This document shows positions 1 through 8,067 of a stretch of 14,833 nucleotides of DNA, one piece after another. The position numbers and the translations under genes are program-made. Positions within the stretch are counted from its first letter, which is position 1; each line of letters starts with the position of its first letter. The notes under the pieces were generated by a model that did not search any database, had not been told where the DNA came from, and was given only the letters and a program-made list of their open reading frames with translations. The stretch is from DATAYF01 sp036272735 (GTDB lineage Bacteria > Chloroflexota > Ktedonobacteria > Ktedonobacterales > Ktedonobacteraceae), in the NCBI GenBank assembly GCA_036272735.1, contig DATAYF010000461.1, forward strand, positions 1-14,833, in the 5' to 3' direction.

Positions 1-69
1 GATATTTTTTGGGAAGGTGACCTTGCTGGTTTGTGTTTTGACTGTGATCGGATCGGTAGAGGCTAATGC

Positions 70-180
70 ATGAGTTGGGTGCGCCGTTGGTTTCAGGAAC
101 AGCAAGAAACTACTCATACAGAGTATGAGCACCAGGATACCCCACGGACGAAAGCGACGCAATTTCTGAATGTTCGCTAA
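70..180 (+). CDS. possible 36-aa small ORF, unrecognised
   Basis: An ATG at 70 opens a 36-codon frame ending in TAA at 178-180. AGAGG at 58-62 gives a plausible ribosome binding site with a 7-nt spacer. The product is polar and charged (starts MSWVRRWFQEQQ), with no membrane segment or motif I recognise. Upstream, frame 2 from the window edge is open and hydrophobic, and ends in a TGA (71-73) that overlaps this ATG as ATGA, an arrangement typical of coupled genes. Frame 1 is also open until TAA at 64-66, so I cannot tell which of the two, if either, is the 3' end of a real upstream gene. Short length and no homology make this a weak call. Confidence 0.25.
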   Translation: MSWVRRWFQEQQETTHTEYEHQDTPRTKATQFLNVR

Positions 181-424
181 CATAGGCGATGGTGGCTCCT
201 CTCAGCAACAGATGGCACGTGTTCACCATTATACACGATTTGGCAAGCAATATCATACACTTTCCTATAAGCAGTAATGGCCTAAATGGGTGAAATATAG
301 CTTTGCATTTTATTTTGAAGCTCTGCTCATGTAATATACGAAATAGGAATCCCATTTATGAATAGCAAGTAGCAGGTGGTATGGGTGGCAAAATTGGTGC
401 TGATAGGGAAGGGATGGAGTTGGT
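181..424. other. non-coding leader region upstream of first PBP
   Basis: A 244-bp AT-rich stretch with no convincing gene on either strand. It should contain the promoter of the PBP gene at 425. I found only poor matches, for example TTGGCA at 240-245 with TATAAG at 266-271, whose 20-nt spacer is too long. GGAG at 416-419 is the ribosome binding site of the next gene. Confidence 0.5.
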
Positions 425-3400
425 ATGAGTAATAATTGGAGTCAGGGGCCATCACAGCAGCAGAACACTGGTCATCAGGGTGCCCCACGCACCGGGTTGT
501 TACGGAACTATCGGCAAGCGCAACAAAACCACGAGCCATCCACGCCTGCAACAAACATGCATACCGTGAATAGGCCAGCGTCCTCTGCTCAGAGACCACC
601 CGCGCCAGCTATGCCCTTTCCTGGCCAGATTCCTCAATCTGCGCCTACCAACCTACCCTACCAACAATCTCGCAAGGCACAGGGATTCGACGCCACTCCG
701 CATCCTGGTTTGCCCCCGGCTCAGCATCAGCAATGGTTGAACAACACAGTGCAAGCGGTGCGTCGCTGGTCGGGGAAAATGGCCTCTGTGCATGGTGTCT
801 CGTATGAACCCGTACCGCCTCCTCTGGTGTGCCACCGCTTTGCGCAGGAGCAAGAGGCTGCTCTGCTGCAAGAGCGTAACAGGCCCTGGCGGCGTTCCAA
901 CACACTACGCCTGGCTATGCAGCGCCGTCACCGTTCCACACGGGTCGTGCCGCCATCTCGGCGAGTGTTGATGTTTGCCTTAATGGGGGCGCTGATCTTG
1001 CTGATTATTGGTGGTTCTTCTGGCAGCGCCTATGCCCTGACTTTTTATCAGCAACAGTTGCCAAAGGTGCAAAATCTGGCTGTCCAGCAGATTTCACAAA
1101 CAACGCGTATTTATGATCGCAATATGATGCCCCTCTTTGATGTCTACGACCCTAACAGTGGTGGACGCCGCACACCCATCAGCTACAACCAGATTCCTAA
1201 GGTAATGCAGGATGCCATGATCTCAACCGAGGATCGTACCTTTTGGACGAACATTGGCGTTGATCCACAGGGCATCTTGCGCAATTTGCCGAGCTATGTT
1301 AGCGGCCATGCCAGTGGTGGTGGGAGTACGCTGACGCAACAATTGATCAAGAATCTCAGGCAAAACGCGCAATATTCGCTCAATCGTAAACTTTCTGAGG
1401 CCGTGCTGGCGATTGGCCTGACGCGTATCTATCCTAAATGGAAAATCCTTGAAATGTACTTTAACGTGGCTCCCTTTGGCTCGCAGGACCTGGGGGTCGA
1501 GGCCGCCGTTGAAGATTACTTCCACCTGACCCCCACGTGTGCTCGAAATTTCCAATGTACTCCTGGTATTGTGCGCCTGAATTATAATCAGCAAACGCGT
1601 AAAGATGATCCCGTGCTGGGATTGGCGCGCGCCTCACTGCTGGCCGGTATGCCGCAAAGTCCCTACGAATACGATCCCACGCTCGGAAAAGCTTTCAAAG
1701 ATCGGGCCCTGGTACGTCAGCGTGAGGTGCTCAATGGCATGGTATCACAGCACGTGTCGGTTGATGGTATCGGGACACTCACGCCTCAGGTCGTACAACA
1801 GGCGGAGTCACTGACCGCCAACATGGATTTTTCGCGCTATAACCAGGCTGAAAAGGCTCCTCATTTTGTGAATTGGGTCATAGGGCAGATGGAGACGGCG
1901 CTGGGCCATGGTGATCCCAACCGGGGCGTGTCCGCCTTTCTCAACGGCGGCTTTAATATTCGTACCACCGTTGACGCCAATGTCGAACAGTATGTCGAGG
2001 ATGCCGTGGCCCGGCATTTAGAGAAGCCGGAGCTGCAAAAGCTCCAGGGGGCGTATGCAACGTTGAGCGACCCACTCTATAATGTGAACGACGCTGCCGT
2101 GGAGGTGATGAACGCCCAAGATGGGGAAGTGCTGGCAATGGATGGGAGTGCGAACTATGCCTCCACCGATCCACGCGTTCAAGGGCAGTTCAACGCGGCC
2201 GTCAGCCCGCGCCAGCCCGGTTCGTCCTTTAAACCGTTCGTCTACGCCACCGCCTTCCAGATGGGTTGGTATCCTGGCGTGGTGCTACCCGATGTTCAGA
2301 CAGGGTTTCCCAACGGCCTCGGGGCCGGGGTTCAGGCTACCTACGTACCGACCGACTACGGCAATCACTACACCAACCAGGCCGGGGCTACTATTCGTCT
2401 CGCTACCGCCCAGTCGCTTAACATTCCCGCCGTCAAAGCCATGCAGTTCGCGGGCGTCGATCACGTGGTCAATAACCTGCAACGTATGGGGGTCACATCT
2501 TTCGATAGTAAGTTGCAAACGTGCCAGCGCAACGGACACACGGACTTGCAGTGCTTCGGCGTCTCTATGGCGCTGGGCACCACCGAGACGCCACTTGACC
2601 AGCTGGTGAGCGCGTACCAGACTTTCGCCAATAACGGCCTGCACGTGCCACCACAATACATTATGGATGTGTGGGATAACTATGGGCACAACCTCTATCA
2701 CCTTGATCCGCGTACACAGATGCAGCAAGCTGTGCAGGTCTTTTCGCCGCAAGTTGCGTATATGATGACCTCGGTACTCATCGATGAACCTTCGCGCTAC
2801 GGTGAGTTTTTGAATGACCACGATCTCTCGTTCGCCGATTGGTCTCCCGATTGCGCCACGGTACGCGCGTGCAGCCACCAGGTTGCTGCCAAAACCGGCA
2901 CCACCGATAATTTTAAGGATAACTGGACGATTGGCTATACGCCTGGCGTGGTTGTGGGAGTGTGGACCGGTAACGCTAATGGCGAGAGCCTTGGACAGGA
3001 CGTGATCGGTATCACGGGTGCGGCCCCCATCTGGCACAGCGTGATGGAATTTGTCAGCGGCCGCACCTGTAGCGCTATTGACCCTACAATTCGCTGCCCG
3101 TCCCACTTCGATCCCGCGTCGCTCGGTTTGAATCAAGCCTCCACATTCCCGATACCCTCTGGTATTCAGCAGCAGTGCGTTTCGTCGGTCAATGGCCTGG
3201 CTGGTAGTGGCAGCAATTGCGATTGGATGCTTGATGGGCAGCAACCACAGGTCAGTGGTGTGCCGCAAGCGGTGCCTACTCCTGATAACACCAACAATGG
3301 TAATACTGGCAACAATGCGAATGCTGGTAACAACGGTGGCAATATGTTTGGTGGCAATATGTTTGGTGGCAACATCTTTGGGAACAACTCCACCAATAAC

Positions 3401-3535
3401 AGCAACGGCAATAATCCAGACACCAGCGGCAACAATGCGAATGTGGGCAACAACGGTGGCAATAATCCAGACACCAGTAACAATACCAATCCTGGTAATA
3501 ATGGTGACAATACTGGTATGCCGCCTGGGCAATAA
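425..3535 (+). CDS. class A penicillin-binding protein (bifunctional transglycosylase/transpeptidase), copy 1
   Basis: A 1036-aa bifunctional peptidoglycan synthase that polymerises lipid II and crosslinks stem peptides outside the cytoplasmic membrane. Order: a ~180-residue Gln/Pro-rich, then basic cytoplasmic head; one membrane segment at about 181-203; a GT51 domain with the catalytic-Glu motif EDRTFW (E269), GGGSTLTQQL (298-307) and RKLSEA...ILEMYFN; and a transpeptidase with SSFK (S600 nucleophile, K603), SLN (664-666) and KTG (823-825). All key residues are present. The last ~80 residues form an Asn/Gly-rich tail. Five extracellular Cys pairs occur (372/378, 700/710, 810/816, 882/891, 918/932). 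The ATG start has GGAG 5 nt upstream, and the paralogue's identical MSNNW start supports it. Typical class A PBPs are 600-900 aa, so head and tail make this one long. Function is secure; the specific cell-cycle role is unknown. Confidence 0.97.
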   Translation: MSNNWSQGPSQQQNTGHQGAPRTGLLRNYRQAQQNHEPSTPATNMHTVNRPASSAQRPPAPAMPFPGQIPQSAPTNLPYQQSRKAQGFDATPHPGLPPAQHQQWLNNTVQAVRRWSGKMASVHGVSYEPVPPPLVCHRFAQEQEAALLQERNRPWRRSNTLRLAMQRRHRSTRVVPPSRRVLMFALMGALILLIIGGSSGSAYALTFYQQQLPKVQNLAVQQISQTTRIYDRNMMPLFDVYDPNSGGRRTPISYNQIPKVMQDAMISTEDRTFWTNIGVDPQGILRNLPSYVSGHASGGGSTLTQQLIKNLRQNAQYSLNRKLSEAVLAIGLTRIYPKWKILEMYFNVAPFGSQDLGVEAAVEDYFHLTPTCARNFQCTPGIVRLNYNQQTRKDDPVLGLARASLLAGMPQSPYEYDPTLGKAFKDRALVRQREVLNGMVSQHVSVDGIGTLTPQVVQQAESLTANMDFSRYNQAEKAPHFVNWVIGQMETALGHGDPNRGVSAFLNGGFNIRTTVDANVEQYVEDAVARHLEKPELQKLQGAYATLSDPLYNVNDAAVEVMNAQDGEVLAMDGSANYASTDPRVQGQFNAAVSPRQPGSSFKPFVYATAFQMGWYPGVVLPDVQTGFPNGLGAGVQATYVPTDYGNHYTNQAGATIRLATAQSLNIPAVKAMQFAGVDHVVNNLQRMGVTSFDSKLQTCQRNGHTDLQCFGVSMALGTTETPLDQLVSAYQTFANNGLHVPPQYIMDVWDNYGHNLYHLDPRTQMQQAVQVFSPQVAYMMTSVLIDEPSRYGEFLNDHDLSFADWSPDCATVRACSHQVAAKTGTTDNFKDNWTIGYTPGVVVGVWTGNANGESLGQDVIGITGAAPIWHSVMEFVSGRTCSAIDPTIRCPSHFDPASLGLNQASTFPIPSGIQQQCVSSVNGLAGSGSNCDWMLDGQQPQVSGVPQAVPTPDNTNNGNTGNNANAGNNGGNMFGGNMFGGNIFGNNSTNNSNGNNPDTSGNNANVGNNGGNNPDTSNNTNPGNNGDNTGMPPGQ
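3280..3532 (+). repeat. Asn/Gly-rich repetitive C-terminal coding region of PBP copy 1
   Basis: The 3' end of the PBP gene encodes about 84 residues dominated by Asn, Gly and Thr. Internal repeats include three 15-bp units at 3335-3379 (GGNMF, GGNMF, GGNIF) and a longer duplicated stretch built on NNANxGNNGGN, with NNPDTS recurring. Such a tail would be flexible and extracellular; slippage or unequal recombination can change its length. Confidence 0.85.
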
Positions 3536-3555
3536 AGCAGGATCGCTTGCTGAGG

Positions 3556-3615
3556 ATGATATATAAAGGAGTATTAATGGTTTCCGGAAACCATTAATAC
3601 TCCTTTATATATCAT
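3556..3615. repeat. perfect 60-bp zero-loop palindrome between the two PBP genes
   Basis: Each base from 3556 to 3585 pairs with its partner across the centre at 3585/3586, giving two 30-bp arms with no mismatch and no spacer. It starts 20 bp after the stop codon of PBP copy 1. No T-run follows, so it is not a classical intrinsic terminator, although the transcript could fold into a very stable hairpin at the mRNA 3' end. Each arm contains AAAGGAG followed 5 nt later by ATG, giving a 6-codon frame (MVSGNH, stop) that reads identically on both strands. Confidence 0.9.
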
Positions 3616-3775
3616 GCTGTTGTGCTTATATAGCCTGGATGGGTGGTTGCGTTAATATGTTTCATCTTGAACGTTAAAAACTCCAGTAAGCAAAAATAAG
3701 GATGTTGGTAGGTGGGGGGGCATTTAGGCAAAATCGTGAAGTATACCAATAGACTAAAAAGGATGTATCTTCATT

Positions 3776-6763
3776 ATGAGTAATAACTGGAATCAACCAC
3801 CAAAATCTGATCCATCGGATCAAAACCATAAAGTTCCTCGCTCTGGCCTGCTGAGCAACTATCGCCAGAACCCATCGGCGCAACAACCTCCCGCGCAGCA
3901 GTCGCCAATGCAACGCCAGAACCCACCGTCTCTGGGTCTGCCCTCGCAGCATCAAAATCCGCCATCGTCGGGTCTGCCCCCACAGCACCAGAACCCACCA
4001 TCGTCGGGTCTGCTCTCACGCCATAACGTGGGCCGCCAACTTCCCGCGTCTTCCTCTGCTCAGCCGCCACAACAGTTGCAGAGATGGGTTTCCGGCGCAA
4101 TGGATAAGGTGCGGGGCTGGTCTGGCAAAATGGGCACGGTCTATGGGTATACGCGTGAACCCGCTCCGCCTCCTATGACGCTCTATCGTACGCCTGAAGA
4201 GTTCTCACCATCGAGGAGCCAACCCTGGAAACGTTCGCGTGTGTTGCGCTTGAATATGCAGCGCCGTCTCCACCGTGAGCGCTTTGGCGCTAAAGGTTTC
4301 ACGCCCGGTCGCCTGTGGACGGGGATTGCGCTGGCCTTGTTGGTTGTATTGATACTTGCAGGTTCTTCAACTTCGGTGTACGCCTATGACTATTATCAGC
4401 AGCAGTTGCCGCAGGTGCAGAGCCTGGCGAATAAAAATATATCGCAGACCTCGCATATTTATGATCGCAATATGACGCTCTTGTATGATGCCTACGACAC
4501 CAACGGCGCGGGACGGCGGACTCCAATTAGCTATAACGATATTCCACAGGTGATGCAAACTGCCCAGATCGCGATTGAGGATCGTACCTTCTGGACGAAC
4601 TCCGGCGTTGACTACCAGGGTATTGTGCGTAACATCCCCGGCTATTTGAGCCATAATATTACCGGTGGTGGTAGTACGCTGACGCAGCAGTTGGTGAAGA
4701 ATCTCAGGAACAACGCCTCAGAAAATATCAATCGTAAAATTTCCGAGGCCGCGCTCGCCATTGGCCTGACGCAGCAGTACCCCAAGACGAAGATCCTGGA
4801 AATGTACATGAACGTCTCGCCCTATGGCGCGCAGGATCTTGGCGTCGAGGCGGCGGCACAAGATTATTTTCATCTCAAGCCGATCTGTACACAAAACTTT
4901 AAGTGTACGCCCGCCATCTCGCAACTGGATTATAACCAGGCCACGCATAAACACGATCCAATCCTGGCCCTGGCGCGTGCCTCGCTGCTGGCCGGTATGC
5001 CGCAGAACCCGCCCTTGAACGATCCAACGCGAGGAGCAAGTAACTTGAAAAGAGCCCTGGACCGTCAGCAGCAGGTGCTCGATGCCATGGTCAAATACCA
5101 CTTCGGTCTCACGCTCAGCGGTCCGCCAATCACACAGGCCCAGGCACAGCAGGCCGAGGCCATGACCGCGAAGATGAAGTTTAGCTACTTTAGCCATGCC
5201 AAACGCGACCCCCATTTTGTGGACTGGGTCGAGTCGGAGTTAGAGGTTTCGCTAGGTAACGGCAACCCCGAGGCTGGTGTGGTGGCGTTTCTGAATGGTG
5301 GCTACAATATTCGTACAACTATCGACGCCAATCTGGAACAATTCGTAGAAAACGCGGTGCATCGCCACCTGGATCAACCGGAATGGCAGCAATTTCCTAC
5401 TCAACATTTAGCAACATTAAGTCAGGACAATAATCTCAACGATGCTGCTGTCGTCGTGATGAATACGCACGATGGCGAAATCCTCGCTATGGATGGCAGC
5501 GCGAATTACAATGATACAAATCCGCTCGTGGGTGGAAGTTACAATGCCGCCGATCCGCTCACCGAAGGTATTGGTACCGGTCGCCCCGTTGGCTCAACCT
5601 TCAAGCCGATTGTCTACGCCACTGCCTTCCAGATGGGCTGGTATCCTGGCATGGTGCTTCCTGACGTGAAGACCTACTTCCCTGATGGGGCCGGTGCTGG
5701 TACGCCTGCAAACCCTCACGATGCCTACCAACCTAACGACTATAACAATCAGTTTAGTAATCGTATTACAACAGTTCGTGAAGCGCTCGCCGACTCGTAT
5801 AACGTACCTGCGGTGAAGACGCTACAATTTGTTGGCATGGATAATGCCCTGAATAATGCTCATTTGATGGGTGTTACGACACTTAATAGCATACTGACCA
5901 CGTGTAGAAAGAAGAATCCCAATGCAACGCCTCGCAATTGTGGACTTGGTGATGCGACGGTGCTTGGTAGTAGCAATGACACGGTGTTGCAAATGACCGG
6001 CGCGTATCAGACTTTTGCCAACCAGGGGGTGCATGTGCCGTACCAGGGTGTGCTCGACATCTGGGATAACTATGGACACAACCTGTTCCATTTTAATCCC
6101 AATCAGGTGCAGGGCACGCGTGTCTTCTCGCCCCAGGTATCGTATATGATGAACTCGGTGCTGGGCGACGAGGGTGCTCGCTACCCTGAATTCTTGACCG
6201 ACCACGATCTCTCTTTCTGGGATTGGCCTGGGAATGGTTGCACTCAAACGACTGCGCCTAATGCTACTTTCGATGGTTGCCAGTTGCACCAGGTTGCCGC
6301 TAAGACCGGCACGAGTGATAAGTTTAAAGATAACTGGACGATTGGCTATACGCCAAATATTGCGGTTGGCGTCTGGGCTGGCAATGCTAATGATGCAGCA
6401 ATGACCAACGGCCCTGTCGGCGTCACTGGTGCTGGTCCAATCTGGCACAGCGTGATGGAGTTTGCGAGTGGTCTTGCCTGTGTTGGTGGTCAAGATGCGT
6501 CTGGTGTGCCCTGTCCTCGTCAACCCAGTCGCAAAGAATTGGGCATCGGGACGAACGATCTCTTCCCGTCCCCGCCTCCTGGCATCGTGCTGGCTTCTAC
6601 TTCCAGCACGAATGGCCTGGCTCCTACTGGTAACGCTGGTATGCAAGATTGGATGTGGGCAGGTCAGGAGCCAACGATTGCTGGTCTGACCCCCGTTACT
6701 ACGCCCCCCAATGGTGGAGGAAAAGGTGGGAACGGTGGGAACGGTGGGAACGGAGGCCATTGA
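3776..6763 (+). CDS. class A penicillin-binding protein (bifunctional transglycosylase/transpeptidase), copy 2
   Basis: A 995-aa paralogue of the preceding gene with the same role in peptidoglycan polymerisation and crosslinking. The cytoplasmic head begins MSNNW, carries three 12-residue repeats (48-83) and shares the RxWSGKM and EPxPPP motifs with copy 1. The membrane segment is about 180-203. GT51 motifs are EDRTFW (E268) and GGGSTLTQQL (297 on). Transpeptidase motifs are STFK (S607, K610), SYN (674-676) and KTG (843-845). Its only eight cysteines form four pairs (371/377, 710/722, 822/835, 902/913) at the same places as in copy 1. The tail is short and Gly-rich. The nearest purine-rich site, AAGGA at 3759-3763, is 12 nt from ATG, so the start rests mainly on agreement with copy 1. 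The 240-bp gap containing a palindrome suggests separate transcription. Confidence 0.97.
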   Translation: MSNNWNQPPKSDPSDQNHKVPRSGLLSNYRQNPSAQQPPAQQSPMQRQNPPSLGLPSQHQNPPSSGLPPQHQNPPSSGLLSRHNVGRQLPASSSAQPPQQLQRWVSGAMDKVRGWSGKMGTVYGYTREPAPPPMTLYRTPEEFSPSRSQPWKRSRVLRLNMQRRLHRERFGAKGFTPGRLWTGIALALLVVLILAGSSTSVYAYDYYQQQLPQVQSLANKNISQTSHIYDRNMTLLYDAYDTNGAGRRTPISYNDIPQVMQTAQIAIEDRTFWTNSGVDYQGIVRNIPGYLSHNITGGGSTLTQQLVKNLRNNASENINRKISEAALAIGLTQQYPKTKILEMYMNVSPYGAQDLGVEAAAQDYFHLKPICTQNFKCTPAISQLDYNQATHKHDPILALARASLLAGMPQNPPLNDPTRGASNLKRALDRQQQVLDAMVKYHFGLTLSGPPITQAQAQQAEAMTAKMKFSYFSHAKRDPHFVDWVESELEVSLGNGNPEAGVVAFLNGGYNIRTTIDANLEQFVENAVHRHLDQPEWQQFPTQHLATLSQDNNLNDAAVVVMNTHDGEILAMDGSANYNDTNPLVGGSYNAADPLTEGIGTGRPVGSTFKPIVYATAFQMGWYPGMVLPDVKTYFPDGAGAGTPANPHDAYQPNDYNNQFSNRITTVREALADSYNVPAVKTLQFVGMDNALNNAHLMGVTTLNSILTTCRKKNPNATPRNCGLGDATVLGSSNDTVLQMTGAYQTFANQGVHVPYQGVLDIWDNYGHNLFHFNPNQVQGTRVFSPQVSYMMNSVLGDEGARYPEFLTDHDLSFWDWPGNGCTQTTAPNATFDGCQLHQVAAKTGTSDKFKDNWTIGYTPNIAVGVWAGNANDAAMTNGPVGVTGAGPIWHSVMEFASGLACVGGQDASGVPCPRQPSRKELGIGTNDLFPSPPPGIVLASTSSTNGLAPTGNAGMQDWMWAGQEPTIAGLTPVTTPPNGGGKGGNGGNGGNGGH
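3917..4024 (+). repeat. three 36-bp tandem repeats in the head of PBP copy 2
   Basis: Three consecutive 36-bp units (3917-3952, 3953-3988, 3989-4024) encode variants of QNPPSSGLPPQH at residues 48-83. They are in frame and absent from copy 1, so this is a local expansion in the cytoplasmic linker. Confidence 0.85.
6725..6751 (+). repeat. three 9-bp tandem repeats at the 3' end of PBP copy 2
   Basis: GGTGGGAAC occurs three times in a row, encoding the GGN units of the Gly-rich terminal tail just before the stop codon. A slippage-prone site that would change the length of the extracellular tail. Confidence 0.85.
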
Positions 6764-6807
6764 CCTGTTTCGCGTGAATCCTTTCGTGTAATCCAGCATT
6801 CGAATAG

Positions 6808-6843
6808 TGCCTAAACTATAAAGAGCCTTCCATGCGCAGACAA
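6808..6843 (+). repeat. left arm of long inverted repeat flanking the IS element
   Basis: Bases 6808-6838 are the exact reverse complement of 8612-8642 (31 bp). With one mismatch (6839) the pairing extends to 6843/8607 (35 of 36). The arm lies 44 bp after the stop of PBP copy 2 and just outside the predicted IS end, so it belongs to the host sequence rather than the element. Confidence 0.9.
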
Positions 6844-6990
6844 ATATGTGACGACTCCCCACGGCTACAAGCCGGGGGCTTCTGGAACGACACGGCCTGC
6901 TCGTCCACAGGCTTGAAGACCGTTTGCTAAGATATTGAGGCTCCCATTGTGGTCGCGGTGGATGACCAGACCACACTGGGGACACTCGTA
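6832..6990 (-). ncRNA. putative TnpB guide RNA (omega/reRNA) from the right end
   Basis: In studied IS200/IS605 TnpB systems the guide RNA comes from the 3' end of tnpB plus the right end, and its last ~16-20 nt are copied from the flanking DNA. By analogy this RNA would run leftward through the tnpB 3' end and the right-end hairpin, crossing the element boundary at 6848/6847. The guide would then begin at 6847 and read into the left palindrome arm. The 5' boundary given is approximate and no promoter was identified; the call rests on family knowledge and the intact TnpB. Confidence 0.4.
6857..6882 (-). other. IS right-end (RE) subterminal hairpin and guide GAAG
   Basis: On the minus strand, GAAG (6882-6879) precedes a 9-bp stem, CCCC-CGGCT with AGCCG-T-GGGG, with a 3-nt loop and one bulged T. 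The cleavage tetranucleotide TCAC lies 5 nt further on. The stop codon of tnpB (6867-6865) is inside this hairpin, so coding, transposon end and guide RNA scaffold overlap here. Confidence 0.85.
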
Positions 6991-8067
6991 GACCCGCACA
7001 GACAGCGGCATGGGTTGACGATGCCCACAGGCGGAGCAGGTCTGACTCGTATAGGCCGGATTCACGCGCACGACCTGCCGTCCAGCTTCTTCCGCTTTGG
7101 CTTGCAGACGTGCGAAGAACATCGACCACGAGGCATCGGCGATCGACTTCGCCAGTTTCGGGTTTTTGACCATGTTGCGCACCACCAGGGCTTCGACCGC
7201 GATGAAGCCAAAGCGAACCACCAGCTTGCTCACTTCCTGCTCGATAAAGTTCTTGCGCCGGTTAGCGGTGCGTTCATGGATGCGCGCGACGATCTTGCGC
7301 TTCTTTTTGCGCTCGTTCGTGCCTTTTGGTGCTTGAGCCAGCTTGCGTTGGGCGCCAGCCAGGCTGGCCTCTTCTGCGCGAAAAAAGCGCGGATTGGCGA
7401 TCTCTTCTTGGGTTGAGAGATACACGAACGTTTTCAATCCCACATCTACCCCAACCTCTTCTTTTGAGGGGGGCAAGCGCTTTTCTTGCACCTCTTTCTC
7501 TGAGAGTTCCACGCTGATGCTGACAAACCATTTGCCGGTGGGCGTGCGTTTGACGATGGCCGTTTTGGGGGTGCCTTTGATCTCACGATGCCGAACCATC
7601 TTGACCTGTCCGATTTTCGCGAGTTCCAGCATGCACCGGTTTTTCTTGCCGTTTTCATGCAGTTTGAAGCTGTTACCAAACTGTTTGAAGGTCAGCGAAT
7701 GATAGCGAAAACGAGATTTGAAGCGAGGATGACCTGGGGCCTTCCCTTCCTCCACCCGCTGAAAAAAGGCGTCAAAGGCGAGATCCACCCGTTTGAGCAC
7801 ATCCTGAAGCACCTGGGATGGCACCTCGGCCAGATCTGGGCGGACCTCTTTGCATCCAGGCAACTCGGCGCATTGATCCGCGTAGGAGAGGGAGACGCCA
7901 CACATGCGGTAGGCACTTTTCCGCTCATCAAGCGCTGCATTGTATGTCTCACAGCACGAAGCCAGCCAGTTTTCCAGCGTGCGTTCTTGCCCGCACGTCG
8001 GATACAGGCGGAATTGATACGTTTTCGTCGGCTTCTTCTCTTTTTGAGGTTTCTCTCGCTTAGACAT
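6865..8067 (-). CDS. tnpB: RNA-guided endonuclease TnpB of IS200/IS605 element
   Basis: About 400 aa, full length for TnpB. An N-terminal helix-turn-helix-like segment (motif YQFRLYPT) precedes the RuvC-like nuclease. The acidic triad seems intact: D in GVDVGL (208 from the ATG), E in IAVEAL (292) and D in HRDHNGSLNIL (372). A zinc ribbon has TCSACG and YECPQCG (C344, C347, C362, C365). Characterised TnpBs cut DNA next to a transposon-specific motif under omega-RNA guidance and promote retention of the element. I chose ATG at 8067, which overlaps the tnpA stop by 8 bp and suggests translational coupling. An in-frame TTG at 8082 would add five residues. The 3' end runs into the right-end hairpin. 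No frameshift or missing catalytic residue is visible. Confidence 0.93.
   Translation of the reverse strand: MSKREKPQKEKKPTKTYQFRLYPTCGQERTLENWLASCCETYNAALDERKSAYRMCGVSLSYADQCAELPGCKEVRPDLAEVPSQVLQDVLKRVDLAFDAFFQRVEEGKAPGHPRFKSRFRYHSLTFKQFGNSFKLHENGKKNRCMLELAKIGQVKMVRHREIKGTPKTAIVKRTPTGKWFVSISVELSEKEVQEKRLPPSKEEVGVDVGLKTFVYLSTQEEIANPRFFRAEEASLAGAQRKLAQAPKGTNERKKKRKIVARIHERTANRRKNFIEQEVSKLVVRFGFIAVEALVVRNMVKNPKLAKSIADASWSMFFARLQAKAEEAGRQVVRVNPAYTSQTCSACGHRQPMPLSVRVYECPQCGLVIHRDHNGSLNILANGLQACGRAGRVVPEAPGL

Noticed and set aside
240..271. Possible promoter of PBP copy 1
   Set aside because: The TTGGCA to TATAAG spacer is 20 nt and neither the context nor a second signal supports it.
2285..3532. 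415-codon open frame antisense to PBP copy 1
   Set aside because: It mirrors the Asn/Gly-rich repeats and codon bias of the real gene; the product is Ile/Val/Arg low complexity with no motif and no supported start.
6857..6882. GC-rich hairpin read as an intrinsic terminator
   Set aside because: The same stem occurs in direct orientation at the other IS end and fits the subterminal hairpins of this family; no T-run follows.
5822..7129. 435-codon open frame antisense to PBP copy 2 and crossing the IS end
   Set aside because: It runs through a transposon boundary and against a well-supported gene; no domain is recognisable.
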